Assembly (NCBI GenBank): GCA_031413495.1
Contig: JANOFE010000034.1
Location: forward strand, 23,788 to 87,787
Length of the DNA: 64,000 nt
Direction of reading: 5' to 3'
DNA from: JACMNW01 sp031413495
GTDB taxonomy: Bacteria; Pseudomonadota; Alphaproteobacteria; Rhodobacterales; Rhodobacteraceae
Each line of letters opens with the position of its first letter. The stretch's first letter is position 1. The notes below the pieces were generated by a model, which saw nothing but the letters and a program-made list of their open reading frames with translations, did no database searches and was not told the origin of the DNA. The translations under genes and the position numbers were made by a program. Positions 55,018 to 63,854 of the stretch are shown here, in pieces.

Positions 55018-56325
55018 ATGGATGCCCGTGCCATTATTGCAAAACTGCGCAGGGGCGATCATCCCAGCCCGCAGGAACTGGCGTGGTTTGCCGATGGGTT
55101 GGCGTCAGGCGGGGTTAGCGATGCGCAGGCGGGGGCCTTTGCAATGGCGGTCTGCCTGAACGGACTTGGCGAGGCGGGGCGCATCGCCCTGACCCGCGCG
55201 ATGCGCGATACCGGGCGGGTGTTGCATTGGGATATGCCGGGGCCTGTGGTGGACAAACATTCCACCGGCGGCGTTGGTGATTGTATATCGCTGTTGCTGG
55301 CCCCGGCGCTGGCGGCTTGCGGCGCTTATGTTCCGATGATTTCGGGGCGCGGGTTGGGGCATACCGGCGGCACGCTGGATAAGTTGGAATCGATTCCCGG
55401 CTTTCGCACCGGGCTGACCGAGGACCAGCTGCGCGCGCAGCTAAAGGAAACACGCTGTGCCATCGTGTCGGCCACCGCCGAAATTGCCCCGGCGGACAGA
55501 CGTTTGTATGCCATTCGCGATGTGACGGGGACAGTTGAAAGCATTGATTTGATTACCGCATCCATCCTGTCGAAGAAACTTGCAGCGGGGCTGGAGGCAC
55601 TGGTGCTGGATGTGAAAGTAGGCTCTGGCGCATTTATGAAAACCCATGCCGAGGCCGAAGCTTTGGCGCGGGCGTTGGTTACGACGGCGCAGGGGGCGGG
55701 GTGCATGACGACCGCGCTGATCACCGATATGAGCCAGCCTTTGGCCACAGCGGCGGGCAATGCGCTGGAGGTGATCGAAGTGATGGAAACCTTGACCGGT
55801 ACATCGGTGAACGCGGCTTTGTGGGATTTGACGGCAGCGCTGGGTGGCGAGGCGCTGGCGCTGGGCGGTATTGCGGCGGACGCCGATGATGGGGCCGCGC
55901 GCATTGAACAGGCGCTGGAATCGGGCGAGGCCGCCGAATGGTTTGGCCGCATGGTGACAGCGCAAGGCGGGCCTGCCGATTTTGTGGATCGCTGGCCCGA
56001 CCGTTTGCCTGCATCCCCGGTGATGCGCGAAGTGCCAAACCCGCATGAAGGCTATGTGTCACGCATTGACGGCGAGGCTTTGGGGCAGGCGGTGGTGCAT
56101 CTGGGTGGCGGGCGGCTGCGCGAGGGGGACCGCATCAATCTTTCGGTCGGATTTTCTGATCTGGCAGGCATTGGCGAAGAGGTCAGCCGCGATTTGCCGC
56201 TGGCGATGGTGCATGCCGCCACTGAGGCCGATGCCGACCGCGCCATTCGGGCGGTACAGGCGGCCTATGTGTTTTCTGAAACCCCGCCTGAAGACCCCGC
56301 CCTCATTCACCAGAGGATAACATGA
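55018..56325 (+). CDS. deoA: Thymidine phosphorylase
   Basis: Phosphorolysis of thymidine to thymine and deoxyribose-1-phosphate. The 435-residue enzyme has the signature DKHSTGGVGD near residue 80 and SGRGLGHTGGTLDKLESIPG. Starts just after cdd; its stop overlaps the deoB start by ATGA. Confidence 0.95.
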   Translation: MDARAIIAKLRRGDHPSPQELAWFADGLASGGVSDAQAGAFAMAVCLNGLGEAGRIALTRAMRDTGRVLHWDMPGPVVDKHSTGGVGDCISLLLAPALAACGAYVPMISGRGLGHTGGTLDKLESIPGFRTGLTEDQLRAQLKETRCAIVSATAEIAPADRRLYAIRDVTGTVESIDLITASILSKKLAAGLEALVLDVKVGSGAFMKTHAEAEALARALVTTAQGAGCMTTALITDMSQPLATAAGNALEVIEVMETLTGTSVNAALWDLTAALGGEALALGGIAADADDGAARIEQALESGEAAEWFGRMVTAQGGPADFVDRWPDRLPASPVMREVPNPHEGYVSRIDGEALGQAVVHLGGGRLREGDRINLSVGFSDLAGIGEEVSRDLPLAMVHAATEADADRAIRAVQAAYVFSETPPEDPALIHQRIT

Positions 56326-57518
56326 CCCGCGCCTTCCTGATTGTGATGGATTCGGTTGGTTGCGGCGGCGCACCCGATGCAGCGGCATTTGGCGATGTGG
56401 GCGCAAATACATTGTCCCATATCGCGGTGGCCTGTGCGCGTGGGGCAGCGGATGAAGGGCGTTCCGGCCCGTTGCACATGCCGAATTTGGATGGGTTGGG
56501 TTTGGGCGCAGCGATCCGGTTGGCATCGGGTGATCCGGCACCGGGGTTGGATGCAGTTCCAACTGGTGGCTGGGGGGCGGCCACCGAAGTGTCAAACGGC
56601 AAAGACACGCCATCCGGGCATTGGGAAATGGCGGGCGTTCCGGTGCCGTGGAACTGGACCTATTTTCCCGATGATATTCCCGCCTTTCCGCCCGATCTGG
56701 TGGAAGAGATTTGCCATACGGCGGGTGTTCCCAAGATTTTGGGGAATTGCCATGCGTCGGGCGTTGATATCATCAACAAGCTGGGGGCCGAACATCTGCG
56801 CACGGGCTGGCCGATTGTCTATACCTCGGCGGACAGTGTTTTGCAGATCGCGGCGCATGAAGAAAGCTTTGGTCTTGGCCGCTTGATTGCGCTGTGTGAG
56901 ATGCTGGCGCCACAGTTGCATGCGCGGCTTGTGGGGCGGGTGATTGCGCGACCCTTCACGGGGTATGTCGGTGCGTTCACCCGCACGGCCAACCGGCGCG
57001 ATTTTGCGATCGCGCCGCCTTCGCCCACGTTGCTGGATTGGGTCCACGCGGCGGGTCGGGTGACGCACGGCATCGGCAAGATCGGCGATATCTTTTCGGG
57101 GCGGGGCATTACGCATCTGCACAAAGGAAAATCGGATTCAGACCTTTTCGAACATTTAATGCGCTTAGGCAGTGTTGCTGAACCCGGCTCTTTGACATTT
57201 GCGAACTTTGTTGAATTCGACAGCCTTTATGGCCACCGGCGTGACATCGCGGGTTATGCCCGCGCGCTGGAATGGTTCGATGCCCGCGTCGGCGAATTTC
57301 TGCCGCTGTTGCAGCCTGATGATATTGCGATTTTCACCGCCGATCACGGCAATGATCCCACATGGCGCGGCACCGATCACACGCGCGAACGGGTGCCGGT
57401 GTTGGTGGCGGGGGCCGGGTCTGGCCAGCTTGGGCTTTGCGCCTTTACGGATATTGCGGCATCGGTTGCCGCCCATTTGGGCGTGCGCGCGCCCGGCACA
57501 GAAAATAGCTTTCTATGA
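56322..57518 (+). CDS. deoB: Phosphopentomutase
   Basis: Converts (deoxy)ribose-1-phosphate to the 5-phosphate, the step after deoA. The 398-residue alkaline-phosphatase-superfamily enzyme has metal ligands in MDSVGCGGAPDA, SNGKDTPSGHWE and FTADHGNDPTWRGTDHTRE. ATGA overlaps on both sides. Confidence 0.96.
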   Translation: MTRAFLIVMDSVGCGGAPDAAAFGDVGANTLSHIAVACARGAADEGRSGPLHMPNLDGLGLGAAIRLASGDPAPGLDAVPTGGWGAATEVSNGKDTPSGHWEMAGVPVPWNWTYFPDDIPAFPPDLVEEICHTAGVPKILGNCHASGVDIINKLGAEHLRTGWPIVYTSADSVLQIAAHEESFGLGRLIALCEMLAPQLHARLVGRVIARPFTGYVGAFTRTANRRDFAIAPPSPTLLDWVHAAGRVTHGIGKIGDIFSGRGITHLHKGKSDSDLFEHLMRLGSVAEPGSLTFANFVEFDSLYGHRRDIAGYARALEWFDARVGEFLPLLQPDDIAIFTADHGNDPTWRGTDHTRERVPVLVAGAGSGQLGLCAFTDIAASVAAHLGVRAPGTENSFL

Positions 57519-58507
57519 CCATGATCCACTTGCCCAAAGTTGAATTGCACCTGCATCTGGAAGGGGCGGCCCCGCCCGCGTTTATTCGCGGCTTGGCGCG
57601 TGAAAAGAACATGGATATCGCCGGTATTTTCGATGCCGACGGCAACTACGCCTTTACCGATTTCTGGCACTTTCTAAAGGTCTATGAAGCGGCGACCGAG
57701 ACGCTGAAAACGCCGGAAGATTACCAGCGCCTGACGCTGGCTGTGCTGGAGGAAAGTGCCGCGTCGGGCGTGGTTTATTCTGAGACGTTCCTATCCCCAG
57801 ATTTTTGCGGCGGGCGCGATCTGGTGGCATGGCGCGAATATCTGCATGCGATGCAGGAAGCCGCCGATCAGGCGGAACGGCAGATGGGCATTACCCTGCG
57901 CGGGATCATCACCTGTATCCGCCATTTTGGGCCAGATAAAGCACGCGAAACAGCCCGCTGTGCTGCCGAAACGGCGGGTGACTGGATCGTTGGATTTGGT
58001 ATTGCTGGGGACGAAAAATCAGGCGTACCCAAGGACTTCGCCTATGCTTTTGATGTGGCGCGTGAAGCAGAGTTGCGGCTGACGGCGCACGCGGGCGAAT
58101 GGGGCGGGCCAGAGTCTGTGCGCGATGCACTGACCGCGTTGAAAGTGGAACGCATCGGCCACGGCGTGCGGGCAATTGAAGATCTGGCGCTGGTGGATGA
58201 GTTGGCTGAACGCGGCATTGTGCTGGAGGTTTGCCCCGGATCGAACATTGCGCTTGGTCTATATAAAGACTGGCGTGCGCATCCGATATCAGACCTGCAC
58301 AGGCGTGGCGTGAAAGTGACGATATCAACCGATGATCCGCCGTTTTTTCCCACCACCATGGCGAGTGAATATGACCGTTTGAATGCGGCGTTTGATTGGG
58401 ATGAGGCCATGTTTCTAGACATTGCCCGCACATCGCTTGACGCCGCCTTCTGTGACGCCGATACCCGTGCGCGTGTCTTGAAACTGTTGGAGGCCGCCGA
58501 TGCTTGA
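57515..58507 (+). CDS. add: Adenosine deaminase
   Basis: Deaminates adenosine and deoxyadenosine. The 330-residue TIM-barrel enzyme has the zinc HxH in KVELHLHLEGA, GITLRGIITC in the middle, HAGEWGG, and the catalytic Asp pair in TDDPP. ATG overlaps the deoB stop. Confidence 0.94.
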   Translation: MTMIHLPKVELHLHLEGAAPPAFIRGLAREKNMDIAGIFDADGNYAFTDFWHFLKVYEAATETLKTPEDYQRLTLAVLEESAASGVVYSETFLSPDFCGGRDLVAWREYLHAMQEAADQAERQMGITLRGIITCIRHFGPDKARETARCAAETAGDWIVGFGIAGDEKSGVPKDFAYAFDVAREAELRLTAHAGEWGGPESVRDALTALKVERIGHGVRAIEDLALVDELAERGIVLEVCPGSNIALGLYKDWRAHPISDLHRRGVKVTISTDDPPFFPTTMASEYDRLNAAFDWDEAMFLDIARTSLDAAFCDADTRARVLKLLEAADA

Positions 58508-59132
58508 TCACCTGACCGTTGTCTCGCACCCATTGGTGCAGCACAAACTGACCCTGATGCGTAATAAAGACACTTCGACCGCCGGGTTTCGCCGCCTTCT
58601 GCGTGAGATCAGCCTGCTTCTGGCCTATGAGGTGACGCGCGAGTTGGACATGACCACCACCCGGATTGAAACCCCGCTGGAACCGATGGATGCGCCGACG
58701 CTGGATGGCAAAAAGCTGGCGCTTATCTCAATCCTGCGGGCAGGAAATGGGCTGTTGGACGGCATTCTTGAACTGATCCCGGCGGCGCGGGTGGGGTTTG
58801 TGGGGCTGTACCGTGATCCCGAAACACTGCAACCCGTGCAATATTACTGCAAATTGCCTGACCAGTTGGAAGAACGGATTTCGATCGTGGTTGATCCGAT
58901 GTTGGCCACGGGAAATTCATCCGTTGCGGCAGTGGATTTGCTGAAAAAATCAGGCGCAAAGAACATCCGGTTTTTGTGCCTGCTGGCGGCCCCCGAAGGC
59001 ATTGCCCGGATGAAAGAGGCGCATCCCGATGTGCCGATTGTGACGGCGGCAGTGGACAGCCATTTGAACGATCACGGCTATATCGTGCCGGGGCTGGGTG
59101 ATGCGGGCGACCGGATGTTCGGCACCAAATAG
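58500..59132 (+). CDS. upp: Uracil phosphoribosyltransferase
   Basis: Makes UMP from uracil and PRPP. The 210-residue enzyme has the PRPP-binding loop in VDPMLATGNS and the C-terminal uracil-binding YIVPGLGDAGDRMFGTK. It overlaps add by 8 bases and ends the cdd-deoA-deoB-add-upp operon, which turns nucleosides into UMP, bases and pentose phosphate. Confidence 0.96.
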   Translation: MLDHLTVVSHPLVQHKLTLMRNKDTSTAGFRRLLREISLLLAYEVTRELDMTTTRIETPLEPMDAPTLDGKKLALISILRAGNGLLDGILELIPAARVGFVGLYRDPETLQPVQYYCKLPDQLEERISIVVDPMLATGNSSVAAVDLLKKSGAKNIRFLCLLAAPEGIARMKEAHPDVPIVTAAVDSHLNDHGYIVPGLGDAGDRMFGTK

Positions 59133-59202
59133 GGCCATGGGACTTTACTCAGGTTTGAAGCTGCCCCATCGTTGCCAAGGTCTGTATGGGGTGAGAATCA
59201 GG

Positions 59203-60186
59203 ATGATGATAAAGATCATCGCTTTGGCGGGGCTTGCGGCGCTTTTGGGTGCCGGTTTTGCAACAGCGCAAACTGAAGGCCCGGCAGAGTTGCCCCCAGC
59301 GGATTATCAGGGCCAAAGCTATGTCGACAGCAAAGGCTGCATTTTTCTGAAAGCGGGCTACGGCGGCGAGGCCGAATGGGTGCCACGCGTGGGGGAAGAC
59401 CGCAAAGCAATTTGTGGCCAAACACCGACACAAGCGGTGTCGGCGGTGGTCGATGCCGCAGGCGAGGTTCCTGCGCCGATCCGCAAAGTTCGCAGCACAA
59501 AGCCTGTGACCAAGCAGATTGCCTCACGCGCACCTGTGACCATCGGGTGCCCGGTGTCAGTTCCAGTGGCGCGGCGCTATGCCACAACCGACGGCGGGTC
59601 GGTTGTGATGTGCACGGCCAGCAATGGCAGTCTGACCGGGGCACGGTCACCGATTTATCCGGCTGGGTCGGGTGTGGGTGCAGCGCTGTCAGGCGTGCGT
59701 GGTGCCGGCGTCGTGATTCCGGTGCAACAGGCGCAAAGCCCCGCTGCCCCGGCAAGCAACGGTTTTAAGCCACCAAAGGGCTATGAAGTGGCTTGGAAAG
59801 ATGGCCGGCTGAATCCCTTGCGCGGCAAAGGCACAGCCGCAGGTCAGGCGGCGCAAGACAAGATATGGACCCGTAATGTGCCCGCCAGAGCCGTGGTTGC
59901 GACAGCCAAGGCAAAATCTGCTGTGCAAACAACGATTGCAGCCAGCAATGGGTCAAGCGCCACAACATTTTTCGTTCAGGTCGGGGCTTTTGGCGATCCT
60001 GCCAATGCCAATGGTGCGGCGGCGCGACTATCGGCCTTGGGATTGCCAGTTTCCAAGAGCAAATCCAATCTAGGCGCTGCCGCCTTGCAGGTGGTTTTTG
60101 CGGGGCCTTTTGCATCAGGGTCTGACGCGCAGGCGGCACTTCAAACCCTGCGTGGCAATGGCTTTGCGGATGCTTTTATTCGGTAG
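59203..60186 (+). CDS. SPOR-domain secreted protein
   Basis: 327-residue exported protein with a signal peptide ending at FATAQ, an Ala/Pro/Gly-rich middle, and a C-terminal SPOR domain (TTFFVQVGAFGDPANANGAAARL, then VVFAGPFASGSDAQAALQTLRGNGFADAFIR). SPOR domains bind denuded glycan strands of peptidoglycan, often at the septum. The N-terminal region has a cysteine pair that may form a disulfide. Start ATG 59203 is chosen because it gives a proper signal peptide; the frame back to 59098 overlaps upp and does not. Confidence 0.86.
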   Translation: MMIKIIALAGLAALLGAGFATAQTEGPAELPPADYQGQSYVDSKGCIFLKAGYGGEAEWVPRVGEDRKAICGQTPTQAVSAVVDAAGEVPAPIRKVRSTKPVTKQIASRAPVTIGCPVSVPVARRYATTDGGSVVMCTASNGSLTGARSPIYPAGSGVGAALSGVRGAGVVIPVQQAQSPAAPASNGFKPPKGYEVAWKDGRLNPLRGKGTAAGQAAQDKIWTRNVPARAVVATAKAKSAVQTTIAASNGSSATTFFVQVGAFGDPANANGAAARLSALGLPVSKSKSNLGAAALQVVFAGPFASGSDAQAALQTLRGNGFADAFIR

Positions 60187-60197
60187 TTCTGACCACG

Positions 60198-61220
60198 TTA
60201 GCCGTCGCAGATGGCTTGCAGGCTGATCCAGGCTTCATCTTCCATCAGGGGGGGGGCGGGCGTTTTGGCATAGGGATCGCCGACAATAAGGGCCCCTGTG
60301 TCTGGTGCAGTGGCCAGAAGAGTGTTGGCATAAGGCGTGGTGGGGACACCAGCCCTGCCAAAGCTGGCAATCAGGATGTCCGCTGGTATGGCAAGCGGGG
60401 CCGCTTGCAAGACTACTTCGCCGTAGCCATCCATCGCACCTTCCGGCAAATTCCCCGTGGTCAGCAACCGAACGGTGGCAATCAGCCCGGCATGTTGCAA
60501 AACCGGGATAAGTGGATCGCGCACTTGGCTGCGGGCCTGTTCGACCAACGCGGCGCCCGCAGCGGCCTGTGGGCCATTCTGCGCGTCAAACAGGCTGCGC
60601 GACAGCAATACCACATCGCCCGGCAGGTGAAGTGCCGGTATTTCCCCATCGCGCAACGCCAACAAAATAGGGGTGTTGAGCGGGCCAAACAGCCGTTCTG
60701 ACAGTTCTGCCATTGCCTTTTGGCCAAGCGCATGGGCACAGGGTGTGCCTGTCAACCGGATCACATCACGCAGGGCAAGCTCGCCGATTTCAGCGCGTTT
60801 TGCGGCGGGCACAACTGCGGCGGTATGGGCAACCAAAACGCCTGGCAGCCAAAAAATGATCAACCCCAACACTGCCAGCGTCGAGGTGACAAGAAGCGTT
60901 CCACGCAGCCGCCCTGGCCTCGGTCTGCGCGTGGCCAAAGCGGACTGAACAGTTTCCAGCGCCATGATCATATCAGCATCGTCCAGTTCCAGCGTTTCGG
61001 CAGCGTCGGGGCCGGGCGCATAGAGTGCTGGCAGATCGCCGGGATTGCGCCGCTCGACCGCGGGAAGCGACCAATGCGACAAGGCCAAATCTGTTTTCGG
61101 GTCTGACAGGATAAGCGACGCTTCCCCAAAGCTGACCACAACATTGCGCCGCTGATCCTGCGGCGCGTCACGCCACAGGCCGGGACTTTCCAGCTTCAGA
61201 TACTTTTTCAGTGCTGTCAT
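60198..61220 (-). CDS. Membrane protein with degenerate M48-peptidase-like region, unknown
   Basis: 340 residues: an N-terminal cytoplasmic part (about 1-105), one hydrophobic helix (GTLLVTSTLAVLGLIIFWLPGVLVA) and a periplasmic part. The segment LHLPGDVVLLSRSLFDAQNGPQAAAGAALVEQARSQ looks like the gG.i.v...L core preceding the HExxH of M48 peptidases, but the catalytic HExxH is replaced by VEQAR. The protein is therefore probably a pseudo-protease. Convergent with the SPOR-domain gene. No further function can be read. Confidence 0.7.
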   Translation of the reverse strand: MTALKKYLKLESPGLWRDAPQDQRRNVVVSFGEASLILSDPKTDLALSHWSLPAVERRNPGDLPALYAPGPDAAETLELDDADMIMALETVQSALATRRPRPGRLRGTLLVTSTLAVLGLIIFWLPGVLVAHTAAVVPAAKRAEIGELALRDVIRLTGTPCAHALGQKAMAELSERLFGPLNTPILLALRDGEIPALHLPGDVVLLSRSLFDAQNGPQAAAGAALVEQARSQVRDPLIPVLQHAGLIATVRLLTTGNLPEGAMDGYGEVVLQAAPLAIPADILIASFGRAGVPTTPYANTLLATAPDTGALIVGDPYAKTPAPPLMEDEAWISLQAICDG

Positions 61221-61409
61221 GAATGGGTTTTGCCTGAATTTTGAGCCACACTATCTGACCGGCGGTGCCGCCACAATCACCTGACGGCGCTGTTGGTTGA
61301 AGGGCAATCTGGGCGGCTAACCCGGCCTGCCAAGTGTCGTAAATCAGCGCGCATTGAAGGCTTTGTTCAGGCCTTCTGTGAGGAACGACAGACACAAAGG
61401 ACAGATGGA

Positions 61410-62333
61410 ATGAACCGCAGCCAAGACCAGACGTTAACGGCTGCCGGTGCGATATTGATATATGCGCTGCTGATTGCCTATGCCGATAACTATGTCCGGG
61501 TTATTGCATCCGAAGCAGGGCTTCGGCAGTTTCATGCCACGCGGTCAGGTATCGCATTTGTGCTGATCGCGGTTTGGGCGCGGCTGATGGGGCGGCGTTT
61601 GCGGCCTGTGTCACCGGTTGCCGTTGTTACCCGCAGTGCCATTCACGGTGTGGCGATGGTGATTTATTTTGGCTGTCTTGCCTTTCTGCCGGTGGCACAG
61701 GTGGCGGCCGGACTGTTTACGGCACCAATCTTTGTGCTGCTGATTTCACGCTTTGCCTATGGCCACCACATTGGGCCTGTGCGGATTTCTGCAGTGGCAA
61801 TAGGGTTTGTTGGTGTCGTTCTGGTGCTTGGCCCAACCGCGATGACGGGGGCAACACTGGCCGCCCTGTTGCCGATACTCGCGGGCGCACTTTATGCCAT
61901 GGGCAATGTGGCGACACGCGAATGGTGTGCCGGGGAAAGCGCTGAAACACTGCTGATCGGGTTTTTTGTGGCACTTGGTTTGTTTGGCGCGCTTGGTTTG
62001 GGAGTGTTGGCTGTTTTTTCCGTGCCCGTGCCAGACGGGGCCGACGGGTTCATCCAGCGCGGGTGGGTTCAACCATCGCCGGTATTTCTGTTCTGGGTGA
62101 CGGTTCAGGCGGTGATTTCGGTGGTCGGCGTAGGCTTGATGATCAAAGCCTATCAGATAGCCGAGGCAAGCCGGGTCTCTGTCTTTGAATACATCATACT
62201 GCCTGCCTCGGCCTTTTGGGGCTGGATGCTTTGGTCTGAATTGCCAAGCGCGCAAGGTGTATTGGGAATGGCACTAATAACTGCAGCAGGGGCTGCGATT
62301 GCCATCCGGTCGCGTCAGTCTGTGGTGGCCTGA
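61410..62333 (+). CDS. DMT-superfamily (EamA) transporter
   Basis: 307-residue membrane protein with ten hydrophobic segments in two EamA repeats, e.g. AFLPVAQVAAGLFTAPIFVLLIS and the mirrored SVFEYIILPASAFWGWMLW. Likely exports small metabolites or amino acids; substrate unknown. AAAGGA at 61396-61401 precedes ATG 61410. Convergent with tdk, overlapping by 19 bases. Confidence 0.9.
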   Translation: MNRSQDQTLTAAGAILIYALLIAYADNYVRVIASEAGLRQFHATRSGIAFVLIAVWARLMGRRLRPVSPVAVVTRSAIHGVAMVIYFGCLAFLPVAQVAAGLFTAPIFVLLISRFAYGHHIGPVRISAVAIGFVGVVLVLGPTAMTGATLAALLPILAGALYAMGNVATREWCAGESAETLLIGFFVALGLFGALGLGVLAVFSVPVPDGADGFIQRGWVQPSPVFLFWVTVQAVISVVGVGLMIKAYQIAEASRVSVFEYIILPASAFWGWMLWSELPSAQGVLGMALITAAGAAIAIRSRQSVVA

Positions 62334-62908
62334 TCTGCTATCGCCTTTCGCCAGTGCCTGCGGCACAGCGAAAAATAGGTTTCATTGCCGCCGATCTGCA
62401 CCTGTTCGCCGTCGCGCAATGCCCGGCCGTCTGGCCCCTTGCGCACGACCATTGTCGCTTTCTTGCCGCAAAAACAAATGGTTCGTACTTCGCGCATCTC
62501 ATCTGCCCAAGCCAATAAGGCGGCTGATCCGGGAAACAGCTCCCCCCGGAAATCAACGCGCAAGCCGTAGCACATGATCGGCACGCCCAGATCATCCACC
62601 GCGCAGGCAAGTTGCCAAACCTGATCTTTCGTCAGAAATTGCGCTTCGTCGATAAACACACAAGCGACAGGCCCAAGCGCGAAACGGCCGGCGAGTTTGG
62701 CAAAAAGATCCTCACCCGGTGCGAATGTATCTGCGGGTTCCGCAATACCAATGCGGCTGGCAATGCGACCGTCGCCTGCGCGGTTGTCAAATTGTGCCGT
62801 GATCAGATAGGTCGCCATCCCACCTTCGCGGTAGTTGTGCGACGCCTGCAAAAGCGAGGTCGATTTGCCCGCATTCATGGTCGAATAGTGGAAATAAAGC
62901 TTTGCCAT
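62315..62908 (-). CDS. tdk: Thymidine kinase
   Basis: Phosphorylates thymidine to dTMP. The 197-residue type II enzyme has the P-loop MNAGKSTSLL, Asp-Glu-Ala in VFIDEAQFL, and a zinc-site Cys region (ICFCGKKA, then LCRRHW). Start ATG 62908 gives MAKLYFHYSTMNAGKS; the frame to 62944 is not conserved. Not part of the salvage operon but acts in the same pathway. Confidence 0.95.
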   Translation of the reverse strand: MAKLYFHYSTMNAGKSTSLLQASHNYREGGMATYLITAQFDNRAGDGRIASRIGIAEPADTFAPGEDLFAKLAGRFALGPVACVFIDEAQFLTKDQVWQLACAVDDLGVPIMCYGLRVDFRGELFPGSAALLAWADEMREVRTICFCGKKATMVVRKGPDGRALRDGEQVQIGGNETYFSLCRRHWRKAIADQATTD

Positions 62909-63028
62909 CTGCGCCAGATAACAGCCACATAAGTGGCAAAGCAAGCAAGTTTGGGTGGAAATCCGCGTTCCGGTGGTGGCGTCGAGTGCGCAAATACACG
63001 CAGACAGGAATTCGCGGCGAAGCCGTCA

Positions 63029-63220
63029 AAAAGGAAAAGATTCGCAGAGGCCAGAACCCCCGGCCTCTGCGTTAATCTGCACATACTGCACCAATCTGAC
63101 AGCCCGCCGCACGGCAAAGGAAACAACAATGACCATCCCTGTTGGGACTTGTGCACGGCGGACTTCCACCCACGTCGGCGCTGGGGACGCCGACAACTTG
63201 TTACTGTTCCGGTTGCCCTG
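63029..63220 (-). ncRNA. Candidate small RNA in the tdk upstream region
   Basis: On the minus strand: TTGACA at 63252-63247, then a CATAAT/TAATTC -10 region near 63225-63232, a stem GTCGGCG/CGCCGAC near 63185, and a strong terminator-like hairpin CGCAGAGGCC/GGCCTCTGCG (63043-63071) followed by a T-rich run. Spacing to CATAAT is short (14), so the promoter call is weak. It does not match any RNA family I recognise. The rest of the 408-base gap 62909-63316 holds no convincing gene apart from a possible 30-codon ORF on the other strand. Confidence 0.35.
63043..63071 (-). terminator. Strong hairpin with T-rich tail on minus strand
   Basis: Ten-base perfect stem CGCAGAGGCC/GGCCTCTGCG, 9-base C-rich loop. 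On the minus strand it is followed by AATCTTTTCCTTTTTG, a usable terminator tail; on the plus strand only TTAATC follows. Confidence 0.6.
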
Positions 63221-63221
63221 A
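63129..63221 (+). CDS. Possible 30-codon ORF
   Basis: ATG preceded by AAAGGA at 63116-63121 with good spacing; encodes MTIPVGTCARRTSTHVGAGD and ten more residues. No family recognised. It lies antisense to the candidate small RNA, so one of the two may be an artefact. Confidence 0.25.
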   Translation: MTIPVGTCARRTSTHVGAGDADNLLLFRLP

Positions 63222-63316
63222 ACTGAATTATGAATGACAAACTACATGTCAAAGATTAATGGGAAAAGAAGTGCAGTTTTCCCCCATGTCGGGGGTCGCG
63301 TATCTGGGGCGAATGT

Positions 63317-63769
63317 ATGAGCGTTGATGGTTACTTGAAAAAGCACACCGAGGCTTTGGTTAAGGATGTGGGGATTGAGGCGGCTTGCACCTTGACGGGC
63401 AAATCCAAAGCCACTTTGGGGCGGTATTATTCCGACTCGGGCGAACATGATGACCGATTCATGCCAATAGATGTGGTGGCGGCCCTAGAGGCGGCTGCGC
63501 GGTTTCCCCATGTGACCAGCGCCTTGGCCGATCTGCGCGGGATTACGATGTCTTATGATACGGAGCGGAGAAACTCGACCACCTCGGGCATCAATCAGGA
63601 TGTGGTGACCCTTGCACAGCGCTTTGCGCAATTGATGGCGGAATATGGTGCTGCGATTGGGGACGGCGTTATTTCCGTGAACGAGGCCAAGCGGCTCTTG
63701 CGGGAAACCCTTGCTATTCAACAGGTTCTGCTGGAAATGAAGCTGAACTTGGAAGAAGAGTCGAACTGA
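63317..63769 (+). CDS. CII-like/HTH-containing small protein, unknown
   Basis: 150-residue cytoplasmic protein. The N-terminal 60 residues look like a helix-turn-helix of the phage CII type (GIEAACTLTGKSKATLGRYYSDSGEHDDRFMPIDVVAALEAA), and a C-terminal helical region (VNEAKRLLRETLAIQQVLLEMKLNLEEE) could be a coiled coil for oligomerisation. No phage genes are nearby, so it may be a domesticated regulator. No clear promoter or target seen. Confidence 0.7.
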   Translation: MSVDGYLKKHTEALVKDVGIEAACTLTGKSKATLGRYYSDSGEHDDRFMPIDVVAALEAAARFPHVTSALADLRGITMSYDTERRNSTTSGINQDVVTLAQRFAQLMAEYGAAIGDGVISVNEAKRLLRETLAIQQVLLEMKLNLEEESN

Positions 63770-63773
63770 ATAC

Positions 63774-63847
63774 TGCGCAGCCCCGGACGTGATCCGGGGC
63801 CTCACGATGGCGGTTTAGCAGACCCCGGATCGGGTCCGGGGCTGCGT
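63774..63847. repeat. Pair of inverted CCCCGGA palindromes
   Basis: Copy 1 CCCCGGACGTGATCCGGGG at 63781-63799 and copy 2 CCCCGGATCGGGTCCGGGG at 63823-63841. With their flanks (CGCAG before copy 1, CTGCG after copy 2) they form two inverted copies of one element between convergent genes; likely bidirectional terminators from a dispersed repeat family. Confidence 0.7.
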
Positions 63848-63854
63848 CAAGTGT

